Origin: an uncultured Pseudokineococcus sp.
GTDB taxonomy: Bacteria > Actinomycetota > Actinomycetes > Actinomycetales > Quadrisphaeraceae
Assembly (NCBI RefSeq): GCF_947499845.1
Contig: NZ_CANMPM010000004.1
Location: 62,001-126,000 of the forward strand
Reading direction: 5' to 3'
DNA length: 64,000 nt
Part shown: positions 54,815 through 64,000 of the stretch, piece after piece
Numbering within the stretch: the stretch's first letter is position 1
Layout: every line of letters begins with the position of its first letter
Notes under the pieces: generated by a model
The model's input: the letters and a program-made list of their open reading frames with translations, nothing else
Database searches by the model: none
Told to the model about the DNA's origin: nothing
Translations under genes and position numbers: made by a program

Positions 54815-55991
54815 AGCCCGGCAGCTCGCGGCCGAAGTGCCCGTACGCGGCCGTGGGGGCGTAGATCGGTCGCAGGAGGTCGAGGTCGCGCACGATCGCC
54901 GCGGGCCGCAGGTCGAAGACCTCGCGGATGGCCGCGGTGATGCGCTCGAGCGGCGCCGTCTGCGTCCCGAAGCACTCGACGTAGAGGCCCACCGGCCGCG
55001 CCGCGCCGATGGCGTAGGCCACCTGCACCTCGCAGCGGCGGGCCAGCCCCGCGGCGACGACGTTCTTGGCGACCCAGCGCATCGCGTAGGCGCCCGAGCG
55101 GTCCACCTTGCTCGGGTCCTTGCCGGAGAAGGCGCCGCCGCCGTGGCGCGCCATGCCGCCGTAGGTGTCGACGATGACCTTGCGGCCGGTGAGGCCGGCG
55201 TCGCCCATGGGGCCGCCGAGCTCGAAGCGGCCCGAGGGGTTGACGAGGAGGCGGACCCCCTCGGCGTCGAGGCCCGTGGTCGCGAGGACCGGCGCGACGA
55301 CGTGCTCGAGGACGTCGGGGGCGAGCATCCCCTCGAGCGAGACGTCGGCCGCGTGCTGGGTGGAGACGACGACGGTCTCGACCCGCACCGGGGTGTCGCC
55401 GTCGTAGCCGATGGTCACCTGGGTCTTGCCGTCGGGGCGCAGGTACGGCAGCACGCCGTCGCGGCGCACCTGGGCGAGCCGCTCGGCGAGGCGGTGCGCC
55501 GTCCACGCGGGCAGCGGCATGAGCTCGGGCGTGTCGTCGCAGGCGTAGCCGAACATCAGGCCCTGGTCCCCCGCGCCCTGCGCGTCGAGCGCGTCCTCGG
55601 CCGAGGCGCCGCTGCGCTGCTCCCAGGCGCTGTCGACGCCGGCCGCGATGTCGGGCGACTGGGCGCCGATGGAGACCTGCACGCCGCAGGACGCGCCGTC
55701 GAAGCCCTTGGTCGAGCTGTCGTAGCCGATGCGCAGGATCGTCTCGCGGACGATGCTCGGGATGTCGGCGTACCCGGTGGTCGTCACCTCCCCGGCCACG
55801 TGCACGAGGCCCGTCGTCACCATCGTCTCGACGGCGACGCGGCTGCGGGGGTCCTGCTCGAGGAGGGCGTCGAGGATGCCGTCGCTGATCTGGTCGCAGA
55901 TCTTGTCCGGGTGCCCCTCCGTCACCGACTCGGAGGTGAACAGGCGCAGGTCCTGCGCGCGGGGGCTGGGGGCGGACGGGCTCGTGGGCAC
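54762..55991 (-). CDS. metK: S-adenosylmethionine synthase
   Basis: MetK makes SAM from methionine and [45 protein letters not shown] and [22 protein letters not shown] cover all ATP- and methionine-binding motifs. The GTG at 55991 is chosen because GAGGAG lies 5 nt upstream; the open frame extends further but without family similarity. Length is 409 residues, as expected. The 3' end overlaps the convergent EAL gene by 53 bp. Confidence 0.97.
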   Translation of the reverse strand: MPTSPSAPSPRAQDLRLFTSESVTEGHPDKICDQISDGILDALLEQDPRSRVAVETMVTTGLVHVAGEVTTTGYADIPSIVRETILRIGYDSSTKGFDGASCGVQVSIGAQSPDIAAGVDSAWEQRSGASAEDALDAQGAGDQGLMFGYACDDTPELMPLPAWTAHRLAERLAQVRRDGVLPYLRPDGKTQVTIGYDGDTPVRVETVVVSTQHAADVSLEGMLAPDVLEHVVAPVLATTGLDAEGVRLLVNPSGRFELGGPMGDAGLTGRKVIVDTYGGMARHGGGAFSGKDPSKVDRSGAYAMRWVAKNVVAAGLARRCEVQVAYAIGAARPVGLYVECFGTQTAPLERITAAIREVFDLRPAAIVRDLDLLRPIYAPTAAYGHFGRELPGFTWERTDRVEALRAAVG

Positions 55992-56091
55992 GGGGCTCCT
56001 CGGGTGCAGCGGCTGCTGGCTGGGCCCGCCCCCTGCGCCGGTGGGCCGCCGCGGCGGCGGCGCCGGCGACGGGCGGTCGGGCGCCGTCACC

Positions 56092-57444
56092 CTAGCGGCG
56101 GGCCAGCAGCTCCCCCACGGCGTCCCACACCGCGTCGGCGACGACCTCCTTCGGCGCCGGCCCGACCGGCCGCTCCGTGCCGTCGCGGCCGAGGAGGACG
56201 ACGGCGTTGTCCGGCGTGCCGAAGCCGCGTCCGGAGCCGACGTCGTTGACGACGAGGAGGTCGCAGCCCTTGCGCGCCAGCTTGGCGCGCCCGTGGGCGA
56301 GGACGTCGCCGTCCTCGTCGCCGGTCTCGGCCGCGAAGCCCACGACGACCTGCCCCGGGCGGGCGTCCTCGCGGTCGCGGCGGGAGACCTCGGCCAGGAC
56401 GTCGGGGGTCCGCACGAGGCGGACGACGGGCGCGTCGTCCGAGCCCGGGTCCTTCTTCATCTTCGTGGCCGCGACGGCCTCGGGCCGGAAGTCCGCGACG
56501 GCGGCGGCCATGACGACGACGTCGGCCCCGCCCGGCCCGGACGCCTCCGCGAGGACGGCGTCGCGCAGCTCGCGCGCCTCGCCCACGGGCACGACGCGGA
56601 CGCCGGGCGGAGGGGGCACCTCGAGGTGGGCGGCGACGAGCACGACGTCGGCCCCGCGGGCGGCCGCGCGGGCGGCGAGCGCCACGCCCTGGCGGCCCGA
56701 GGACCGGTTGCCCAGGTAGCGCACCGGGTCCAGCGGCTCGCGCGTGCCCCCGGCCGAGACGACGACGCGCCGGCCCGCCAGGTCGTGGGCGGGCTCGTCG
56801 CCGGGGCCGGGAGCCTCGGGGTCGGGGGCCTGCGGGTCGGGGGTGGGCGCCGACGTCGCGCGGTCGGCCGGGCGCCGCTCGTCCAGCAGCGCGAGGGCCG
56901 CGGCGTGGACGTCCTCGGGCTCGGGCAGCCGGCCGGGCCCCGAGTCGGCGCCCGTGAGACGCCCCGTCGCCGGCTCCATGACGTGGGTGCCCCGCTCCCG
57001 GAGGAGGGCCACGTTGGCGCGCGTCGCGGGGTGCAGCCACATCTCCGTGTGCATGGCCGGAGCCAGCAGCACGGGGCAGGTCGCGGTGAGGAGCGTCGTC
57101 GTCAGGAGGTCGTCGGCGAGGCCCGCCGCGGCGCGGGCCAGCAGGTCCGCGGTGGCCGGGGCGACGACGACGAGGTCCGCCTCGCGGCCGAGCCGTACGT
57201 GGGGCACCTCGTGGACGTCCTCCCAGACGCCCGTGGCCACCGGGTGCCCCGAGAGCGCCGCCCACGTGGGCGCGCCGACGAAGCGCAGGGCGGCCTCCGT
57301 CGGCACGACGCGGACGTCGGCGCCGCCCTCGGCGAGCAGCCGCAGCAGGGAGGCGGCCTTGTACGCGGCGATGCCCCCGCCGACGCCGAGGACGACGCGG
57401 GGACGGCGCCCCGCCGGCGGGTCGCCCGCGGGGGCGCCGCTCAC
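56092..57444 (-). CDS. coaBC: Bifunctional phosphopantothenoylcysteine decarboxylase/synthase
   Basis: CoaBC couples phosphopantothenate to cysteine (CoaB) and decarboxylates the product (CoaC) in CoA synthesis. The N-terminal flavin domain (about 15-190) has [32 protein letters not shown] and [12 protein letters not shown] Pro/Asp-rich linker of about 30 residues follows. CoaB (about 228-450) shows [27 protein letters not shown] and [13 protein letters not shown]. The GTG lies 4 nt after the rpoZ stop. Confidence 0.97.
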   Translation of the reverse strand: MSGAPAGDPPAGRRPRVVLGVGGGIAAYKAASLLRLLAEGGADVRVVPTEAALRFVGAPTWAALSGHPVATGVWEDVHEVPHVRLGREADLVVVAPATADLLARAAAGLADDLLTTTLLTATCPVLLAPAMHTEMWLHPATRANVALLRERGTHVMEPATGRLTGADSGPGRLPEPEDVHAAALALLDERRPADRATSAPTPDPQAPDPEAPGPGDEPAHDLAGRRVVVSAGGTREPLDPVRYLGNRSSGRQGVALAARAAARGADVVLVAAHLEVPPPPGVRVVPVGEARELRDAVLAEASGPGGADVVVMAAAVADFRPEAVAATKMKKDPGSDDAPVVRLVRTPDVLAEVSRRDREDARPGQVVVGFAAETGDEDGDVLAHGRAKLARKGCDLLVVNDVGSGRGFGTPDNAVVLLGRDGTERPVGPAPKEVVADAVWDAVGELLARR

Positions 57445-57448
57445 GCGG

Positions 57449-57799
57449 TCAGCCCTCAGCGGGGACGTCGCCCGGGGTGAAGGGGTCGTCGAGGCCGCCG
57501 TCGTCGGCCATCTCGAGGCCCTCGGGCGCGTCGCCCTCGCCGTCGGACGGGCGGATCGTCAGCATGCCGGCGTCGATCTCGCGCAGCGCCACCGACAGCG
57601 GCTTCTCCTGCACGTGGGTCTCGACGAGGGGGCCGACGTTCTCGAGCAGGCCCTCGGAGAGCTGGGAGTAGTAGGCGTTGATCTGGCGGGCGCGCTTGGC
57701 GCCGTAGATGACCAGCGCGTACTTGGAGTCGGCGGCCTTGAGCAGGTCGTCGATGGGCGGGTCGGTGATGCCCTCGGGGGCGGCGCTCGTTCCGGACAC
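57449..57799 (-). CDS. rpoZ: RNA polymerase omega subunit
   Basis: Omega helps the beta' subunit fold. The 116-residue protein contains [37 protein letters not shown], the actinobacterial omega core, and [15 protein letters not shown]. An acidic tail ends it. The GTG at 57799 has AGGAGG at ideal spacing. It lies downstream of gmk across 195 bp with no other gene, and immediately before coaBC. Confidence 0.96.
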   Translation of the reverse strand: MSGTSAAPEGITDPPIDDLLKAADSKYALVIYGAKRARQINAYYSQLSEGLLENVGPLVETHVQEKPLSVALREIDAGMLTIRPSDGEGDAPEGLEMADDGGLDDPFTPGDVPAEG

Positions 57800-57994
57800 G
57801 GGGTCCTCCTGCGGTCGGGGCCGGCGCCCGTGGCGCCCGCCGTCCTCGCGGCCCGCCGGTCCGATGCGTCCCGGTGGCCCTCTCGTGCTGTCAGTCGTGC
57901 TGCCGCTCCTGCGGCCGTCCTGGTCCCGGCGGCCCCGCGGTCGCGCGGTGCTCGCGCACCGCACGCACCCGTCCCGGGCCGCCCGGCGACGCCC

Positions 57995-58699
57995 TCAGGC
58001 GCCCTGCTGCCGCCCGCCGGGGTGGTCGACGGCGGGGCCGTCGGTCGCCGGCAGCGGCCGCAGACCCATCGATGATACGAGGTCGTCGCCGGCCTGGCGG
58101 ACGTCCGCGTTGACGACGGTCACGTCGAACTCCCGCTCCGCCTCGAGCTCCGTGCGGGCCGTGGCGAGCCGGCGCTCCCGCTCGGCCTCGTCCTCGGTGC
58201 CGCGGCCGACGAGCCGGCGGACCAGCTCCTCCCACGAGGGCGGTGCGAGGAAGACGAAGCGCGCCCCCGGCATGGTGGCCCGCACCTGGCGGGCGCCCTG
58301 CAGGTCGATCTCCAGCAGGGCGGGCCGCCCCTGCGCGAGCACCTCCTCGACCGGTCGGCGCGGCGTCCCGTACCGGTGCCGCCCGTGGACGACCGCCCAC
58401 TCGAGCAGCTCGCCGGCCGCGGCCATCCGGTCGAACTCCGCCTCGTCGACGAAGTGGTAGTGCACGCCGTCGACCTCCCCCGGGCGCGGCGACCGGGTCG
58501 TCGCCGACACCGAGAGCCACACCTGCGGGTAGCGGTGCCGCACGTCGGCGGAGACGGTGCCCTTGCCGACGGCCGTCGGCCCTGCGAGGACGGTCAGGCG
58601 AGCCGCGTGGGGGCTTCCGTCGACCTCGGCTGAGGTATGTGGAACAGGACCACGGCTCGACACCGCGTCCGACCGAGCGGCGTCCTGCTCCGGCCCCAC
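57995..58699 (-). CDS. gmk: Guanylate kinase
   Basis: Gmk phosphorylates GMP to [17 protein letters not shown] is the P-loop in its actinobacterial form (GKGT). [22 protein letters not shown] binds GMP, and [32 protein letters not shown] and the lid follow. The GTG at 58699, 8 nt after the mihF stop, gives 234 residues with an N-terminal extension of about 30; a later start cannot be excluded because no clear ribosome binding site is seen. Confidence 0.95.
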   Translation of the reverse strand: MGPEQDAARSDAVSSRGPVPHTSAEVDGSPHAARLTVLAGPTAVGKGTVSADVRHRYPQVWLSVSATTRSPRPGEVDGVHYHFVDEAEFDRMAAAGELLEWAVVHGRHRYGTPRRPVEEVLAQGRPALLEIDLQGARQVRATMPGARFVFLAPPSWEELVRRLVGRGTEDEAERERRLATARTELEAEREFDVTVVNADVRQAGDDLVSSMGLRPLPATDGPAVDHPGGRQQGA

Positions 58700-58707
58700 C
58701 GCGGCGC

Positions 58708-59022
58708 TCAGCGCTCGAAGCGCGCGACGAGGGCGGAGATCTGGTGGGCCCCCAGGCCGCGGACGCGCCGCGACTCCGAGATGCCGACCTCCTCCATGAT
58801 CTTGCGCGCGGTGACGCGCCCCACCCCGGGCATCGACTCCAGGAGGGCGCTGACCTTCATCTTGCCGACGACGTCGTCGCTCTGGCCGTCGCGGACCACC
58901 TGCTCCAGGGAGCCCTGGCCGTACTTGAGGCGGTTCTTGATCTCCGCCCGGGCGCGGCGCGCCTGGGCGGCCTTCTCGAGCGCCGCGGCGCGCTGCTCGT
59001 CGGTCAGGTGCGGGAGCGGCAC
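58708..59022 (-). CDS. mihF: Mycobacterial-type integration host factor (mIHF)
   Basis: A small nucleoid protein unrelated to proteobacterial IHF. The 104-residue chain starts with an Ala/Arg-rich helix ([30 protein letters not shown]) and has the helix-two-turn-helix core [23 protein letters not shown], ending [12 protein letters not shown], all typical. The GTG follows GAGGTGG by 7 nt. A good promoter and an array of palindromic repeats lie upstream. gmk follows after 8 nt. Confidence 0.96.
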   Translation of the reverse strand: MPLPHLTDEQRAAALEKAAQARRARAEIKNRLKYGQGSLEQVVRDGQSDDVVGKMKVSALLESMPGVGRVTARKIMEEVGISESRRVRGLGAHQISALVARFER

Positions 59023-59101
59023 GGCGGGTCCACCTCGGGGCAGAAGGGGTCGGGTCGCCGGCGGCGGAGCGCGGGCGCTCGCCCCGGCGGCGGGTGACGT
59101 G

Positions 59102-59131
59102 ACGCTAGCGACTCCCGATCGCGGGCGGCAA
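59102..59131 (-). promoter_or_regulatory. Promoter of mihF-gmk
   Basis: TTGCCG (59126-59131) and TAGCGT (59102-59107) on the minus strand are separated by 18 bp, with the start codon about 80 bp downstream of the -10. Confidence 0.6.
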
Positions 59132-59166
59132 CGAGGGGCGGCGAGCCCGGGGCCGGGCCCCGCTGG

Positions 59167-59270
59167 AGAGCCGACCGTCGCCCGTCCCCCCTCCCGGGCG
59201 CCGGCAAGGGCGAGTCGTCGCCCGTTCGTCGGCTCCCGAGGCCTCCGGAGGGCGAGTCGTCGCCCGTTCG
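59167..59270. repeat. Three palindromic direct repeats upstream of mihF
   Basis: A 22-bp sequence beginning AGGGCGAGTCGTCGCCC occurs at 59207-59228 and 59249-59270 without a mismatch. A diverged copy sharing CGTCGCCCGT lies near 59167-59187. Copies are 40 and 42 bp apart, about four helical turns. Each exact copy contains the inverted repeat GGGCGA-N4-TCGCCC. They lie between the mihF promoter and the pyrF terminator. Confidence 0.8.
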
Positions 59271-59288
59271 CCCCTCCCGGAGCCCCCG

Positions 59289-59313
59289 GGGGCCGCCGCT
59301 CCCCCGCGGCCCC
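59289..59313 (-). terminator. Possible terminator of pyrF
   Basis: GGGGCCGC pairs with GCGGCCCC (9-nt loop), ending 6 bp from the pyrF stop on the minus strand. Confidence 0.5.
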
Positions 59314-59318
59314 GGCCG

Positions 59319-60254
59319 TCAGGCGAGGGCGACCGCGCAGCGGTCGGCGAGGTCGCGCGCCGCGGCGCGGACGTCGGCGGCGCGCGGACCGGCGGCGAGG
59401 ACGCCCCGGCTCGACGTCGCGAGCACCTGGCGGCGGGCGTCGCCGAAGACGGCCGCGAGGTCCTCCGGCCCCGCCCCCTGCGCGCCGACGCCGGGGGCCA
59501 GCAGCGGCGCGGCGGTGGCGGCGAGGTCGAGGCCGAGCCGGGCGGCGGCCCCGCCCGTCGTCGCGCCGACGACCATCCCCACCGAGCCGAGCGCGCCGCG
59601 AGCCCGCGCCCCGGCGTTCTCGAGCGCGACGCCGCGCGCCACGGCGGCGGCGACCGGGGTGCCGTCGTCGTCGCGGGCGTGCTGCACCGACGCCCCCTCG
59701 GGGTTGGAGGTGAGCGCCAGGACGAAGGCGCCCCGACCGGTGGCGGCGGCGAGGTCGAGCGCCGGCCGCAGCGAGCCCAGCCCGAGGTACGGCGACAGCG
59801 TGACGGCGTCCGCGGCCAGCGGGGCCCCGTCGGCGAGGTGCGCCTGCGCGTAGGCGGCCATGGTGCTGCCCACGTCGCCGCGCTTGACGTCGAGGAGCGA
59901 CAGGGTGCCCGCGGCGGCCAGCTCGCCGAGGAGCCGCTCGAGGACGGCGACCCCCCTGCAGCCGTGCCGCTCGAAGAACGCCGACTGCGGCTTCACCGCC
60001 GCGACGACGCCGCCCAGCGCCTCGACGCAGGTGAGCGCGAAGCGCTCGAGACCGGTCGGGTCGTCGGGCAGGCCCCAGCGGGACAGCAGCGCCGGGTGCG
60101 GGTCGACGCCGACGGCCAGCGGGCCGTGCGCGTCCGTCGCGGCGCGCAGCCGGTCGCCGAAGGGCGTCGGGGCGCTCCCCTCCGCCCCCGTCCCCCCGCC
60201 GCTCGCGGGGCTCGTCGGACGGGCGGGCGGCTGCGGCGGCGTCGCGGGGTCCAC
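59319..60254 (-). CDS. pyrF: Orotidine 5'-phosphate decarboxylase
   Basis: PyrF converts OMP to UMP, the last step of de novo UMP synthesis. The protein is of the longer subfamily 2 type: VGVDPHPALLSRWGLP, VKPQSAFFERHG, the catalytic LLDVKRGDVGSTM with Lys and Asp residues, and LTSNPEG. The GTG at 60254 gives 311 residues and is supported by TGGGAT 6 nt upstream; the upstream open frame is Arg-rich noise. It is separated from pyrD by 230 bp, so it may be transcribed separately. Confidence 0.94.
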   Translation of the reverse strand: MDPATPPQPPARPTSPASGGGTGAEGSAPTPFGDRLRAATDAHGPLAVGVDPHPALLSRWGLPDDPTGLERFALTCVEALGGVVAAVKPQSAFFERHGCRGVAVLERLLGELAAAGTLSLLDVKRGDVGSTMAAYAQAHLADGAPLAADAVTLSPYLGLGSLRPALDLAAATGRGAFVLALTSNPEGASVQHARDDDGTPVAAAVARGVALENAGARARGALGSVGMVVGATTGGAAARLGLDLAATAAPLLAPGVGAQGAGPEDLAAVFGDARRQVLATSSRGVLAAGPRAADVRAAARDLADRCAVALA

Positions 60255-60484
60255 GGCCCCATCCCACCGCACCCGGCCGCTCCCGGGTGACCGGGCCGAC
60301 GGGCGAGAGCGCCGGGGCCGCACCGACGGCGCCGCGCACGGCGACCTGCGCACCGGACGCCGCCCGCACCCGGCCGGGGCGTCACCGCAGGTCAGCGCCC
60401 CGCCGCCCGCGCGACGCCCGCGGTGCGCAGGTCGCCGTGCGCGCCACCGCACCCCTCACCCGCCCCCCGCGGACGGTGGCGGGC

Positions 60485-61459
60485 TCAGGGGCGGTGGGCG
60501 AACCCCACGGCCTCGGCGACGGAGGCGAAGCCCCGCTCGGCGAGCAGGGCGACGAGCTCGTCGACGACCCGGCCCGGCGTCGTCGGGTCGGCGAAGACGG
60601 CGGTGCCCACCTGCACGGCGGAGGCCCCCGCCAGCACCATCTGCAGCGCGTCGACCCCGCTCGCGACCCCGCCCGTCCCGACGACCGGCGCCTCCGGGAG
60701 GAGACCGGCGAGCATCGCCGCGCGCAGCTGCCAGACGCAGCGGACGGCGACCGGCCGGATCGCCGGCCCCGACAGCCCGCCCGTGGTGACGGCGAGCCGC
60801 GGGCGCATGGTGCGCACGTCGACGTCCACGCCGAGGAGCGTGTTGATCGCGGTGAGGCCGCTCGCCCCCGCCTCGAGGCAGGCGCGGGCGATCGCCACGA
60901 GGTCGGTGACGTCGGGCGAGAGCTTGGCGAGCAGCACGACGTCGTCGCCGACCGCGGCGCGCACGGCTCCCAGCACCGCGGCGCTGCTGCCCGGGTCGCA
61001 GGCGAAGACGAGGCCGCGGTTCGCGACGTTCGGGCAGGAGATGTTGACCTCGAGCGCGGCCACCCCCGGCGCGCCGACGACGCGGCGGGCCACCTCGGCG
61101 AACTCCTCCGGGTCCCCGCCCGCCACGGACACGACGGCGGTGGCGCCGCGCTCGGCGAGCCACGGGAGGTCGTGCTCGACGAGCGCGTCGACGCCCCCGC
61201 CCTGGAGGCCGATCGAGTTGAGCATCCCCGCCGGCGTCTCGGCCATGCGCGGGGTCGGGCGGCCCGAGCGCGGGCTGAGCATCACCGACTTCGTGACGAC
61301 GGCGCCCAATGCGGCGACGTCGGTGAAGGCGTCGAGCTCGCGGCCCGCGGCGGCGCAGCCGGACGCCGTCATGACGGGCGAGCGCAGGCGCGTCCCCGCC
61401 AGGTCCACCGCGAGGTCGACGGCGGACTTCGCAGGCCGCGGAGCGGCGGGCGCGCTCAC
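60485..61459 (-). CDS. pyrD: Dihydroorotate dehydrogenase, class 1B catalytic subunit
   Basis: PyrD oxidises dihydroorotate to orotate. The 324-residue barrel shows SPVMTASGCAAAGRELDAF, VVTKSVMLSPRSGRPTPRM, LNSIGLQGGG, LEVNISCPNV with the class 1 catalytic Cys, and VGTGGVASGVDALQM for FMN. The Cys and the adjoining pyrK mark class 1B, which uses NAD through PyrK. The GTG overlaps the pyrK stop (GTGA). Confidence 0.97.
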   Translation of the reverse strand: MSAPAAPRPAKSAVDLAVDLAGTRLRSPVMTASGCAAAGRELDAFTDVAALGAVVTKSVMLSPRSGRPTPRMAETPAGMLNSIGLQGGGVDALVEHDLPWLAERGATAVVSVAGGDPEEFAEVARRVVGAPGVAALEVNISCPNVANRGLVFACDPGSSAAVLGAVRAAVGDDVVLLAKLSPDVTDLVAIARACLEAGASGLTAINTLLGVDVDVRTMRPRLAVTTGGLSGPAIRPVAVRCVWQLRAAMLAGLLPEAPVVGTGGVASGVDALQMVLAGASAVQVGTAVFADPTTPGRVVDELVALLAERGFASVAEAVGFAHRP

Positions 61460-62582
61460 GGCCGACCGCCCACGACGCCGGGCTGCACCGCGTCGCCGCC
61501 GGCGGGCGGCGCCAGTGGCGACGACGATGCGGGAGCGCCGACGGCGTCCTCGGGCACGCGGGCCCCCACGCCCGCGGGGCGCTGCGGCGCGGGCGCTCCG
61601 ATGGCGTCCCACCGCAGCCGCTCCCCCGCGAAGACGGGGCCCTCGGTGCAGGCGCGGACCATCCGGGTGCGCCCGTCGTCGCCGACGACCGGCAGGACGC
61701 AGGTCATGCACACCCCGATCCCGCAGGCCATGGACTCCTCCGTGGCCAGCTGGGTGGTCGCCCCCGCGGCGGACGCGACCTCGTGGACGGCCCGGAGCAT
61801 CGCCATGGGGCCGCACGCCAGCACGTGCCGCGCTCCCCCGCCGTGCCCCGCGCTCTCCTCGGGCCCCGCGCTTCCGTCGGGCCCCGCGCTCCCGTCCGGC
61901 CCGGCGAGGAGGTCGGGCAGCAGGTCGGTCACGCGCCCCCGCGCGCCCGCCGAGCCGTCCTCGGTCGCGACGTGGACCCGGTCCACGGGAGCGTCCGCAC
62001 CCCCGGGGACCCCGTCGGCACCGCCGGCGGTGCTCGGCGTGTCGTGGCCCAGCAGCCGCCGCGCGTCGCCCGCCCCGACGACGAGGTCGACGGCGCTGCC
62101 GCGGGCCCGCAGCGCGGCGCCGAGCCACGCCAGGGGCGCGGCCCCGTACCCGCCGCCGACGAGGACGACGCCCTCGCCGGCCGGCGGCAGCGCGAAGGGC
62201 CGGCCGAGGGGGGCCAGCACGGGCAGGACGTCGCCGGCTCGCAGGCCGGCGATCCGCGCGGTCCCGGGGCCGGCGGCGGCGACGACGAGGACGAGCTCGC
62301 CCGCCTCCGCGTCGGCCGACGAGATCGAGAAAGAGCGGCGCAGGAGCATGCCCGAGTCGCCCGTCGAGCACGCCGCGAACTGCCCCGGGCGCGCCGCGGC
62401 GGCGCTGCGCGGGGCCGCGAGCACGAGGCGCGTGTACGCCCCGACCGGCTCGGCCGAGCGCACGACCGCGCGCTCGGCCACGGCGCCGGGAGGCGCGACG
62501 GCCTCGTCGTCGACGACCTCGGCCCCCGCCTCCACGCCGTCCACGGCGACTGCCCCCGGGCCGTCCAGCGGGCCGGCGGCCG

Positions 62583-62586
<4 letters not shown>
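61456..62586 (-). CDS. pyrK: Dihydroorotate dehydrogenase electron transfer subunit
   Basis: PyrK carries FAD and a [2Fe-2S] cluster that pass electrons from PyrD to NAD. The FAD-binding [12 protein letters not shown], the nucleotide-binding [15 protein letters not shown] and the cluster cysteines CGIGVCMTC (about residue 289) plus a fourth Cys in [10 protein letters not shown] are present. Length is 376 residues against about 260-290; the excess is an Ala/Gly insertion, a repeated [11 protein letters not shown] segment and a C-terminal low-complexity tail. The GTG overlaps the carB stop. Confidence 0.94.
61843..61896 (-). repeat. Three 18-bp tandem repeats inside pyrK
   Basis: Units related to GGGCCCCGCGCTCCCGTC (on the plus strand) occur at 61843-61860, 61861-61878 and 61879-61896, coding for the GSAGP-type repeats in PyrK. 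Confidence 0.75.

Positions 62587-64000
<1,414 letters not shown>

Noticed and set aside
55992-56091. Possible SAM riboswitch upstream of metK
   Set aside because: Only 100 bp separate coaBC and metK, with an ordinary ribosome binding site and no recognisable SAM-box core.
59023-59318. A small gene encoding NGRRLAL repeats between mihF and pyrF
   Set aside because: The frame is part of a longer shadow without a start or ribosome binding site; the repetition comes from the DNA repeats.

Overview
This window comes from the chromosome of a very high-GC actinobacterium. The evidence is the extreme G+C, the frequent GTG starts, and an actinobacterial housekeeping order (uvrB-coaE-rpsA-polA, pdtaR-tRNA-pyk, a trp/his supercluster, mihF-gmk-rpoZ-coaBC-metK-priA-def-fmt-rsmB-rpe). 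A member of Kineosporiales or a related order is plausible, but that is inference. There is no phage, CRISPR array or insertion sequence. The only mobile-looking gene is a DUF222/HNH nuclease of the 13E12-repeat type.

Layout. 1-7.4 kb: DNA repair and translation (uvrB fragment, coaE fused to a GrpB domain, rpsA, a methyltransferase on the other strand, polA). 7.4-15.6 kb: a PaaI-like thioesterase, a GNAT acetyltransferase, a branched-chain amino acid ABC importer (livH, livM, livG, livF, with livK convergent) and an ANTAR response regulator (PdtaR-like). 15.6-23.8 kb: a tRNA-Leu(CAA)-like gene with an unusually short variable loop, a 106-nt long hairpin, pyruvate kinase, and glutamate synthase gltBD preceded by helically phased GTGA repeats. 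24.2-26.5 kb: the HNH nuclease gene. 26.7-36 kb: lgt-trpA-trpB-trpC, a DUF4190 protein on the opposite strand, then DUF2752, HGxxPAAW and Trp-associated membrane proteins with trpE and hisI. 36-46.7 kb: a heterodimeric ABC exporter, a TIGR03085-like protein, hisF, a uridine-kinase-like gene with no usable start codon, a FUSC exporter, a PH-domain protein, hisG, hisE, a PnuC-family transporter and rpe. 47-54.8 kb: rsmB, fmt, def, priA and a GAF-GAF-EAL cyclic-di-GMP phosphodiesterase. 54.8-64 kb: metK, coaBC, rpoZ, gmk, mihF, pyrF, pyrD, pyrK and the C-terminal part of carB.

How the genes work together. Many operons are translationally coupled through 4-nt GTGA or ATGA overlaps. A recurrent promoter arrangement, TANNNT followed by exactly 7 nt and then a GTG or ATG start, precedes uvrB, coaE, polA, pdtaR, pyk, the HNH gene and hisF. 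The spacing is 8 nt for hisE and 6 nt for rpe. This implies leaderless mRNAs for much of the window and fixes several start codons. Perfect GC-rich stem-loops separate most convergent units.

The least explained items are the 106-nt hairpin beside the tRNA, the tRNA itself, the 11-bp phased repeats before gltB, the three-copy palindromic repeat upstream of mihF, the LivH permease with an extracytoplasmic domain, and the kinase gene whose only nearby start is out of frame. No wholly new multi-gene system is evident; most of the window is housekeeping.
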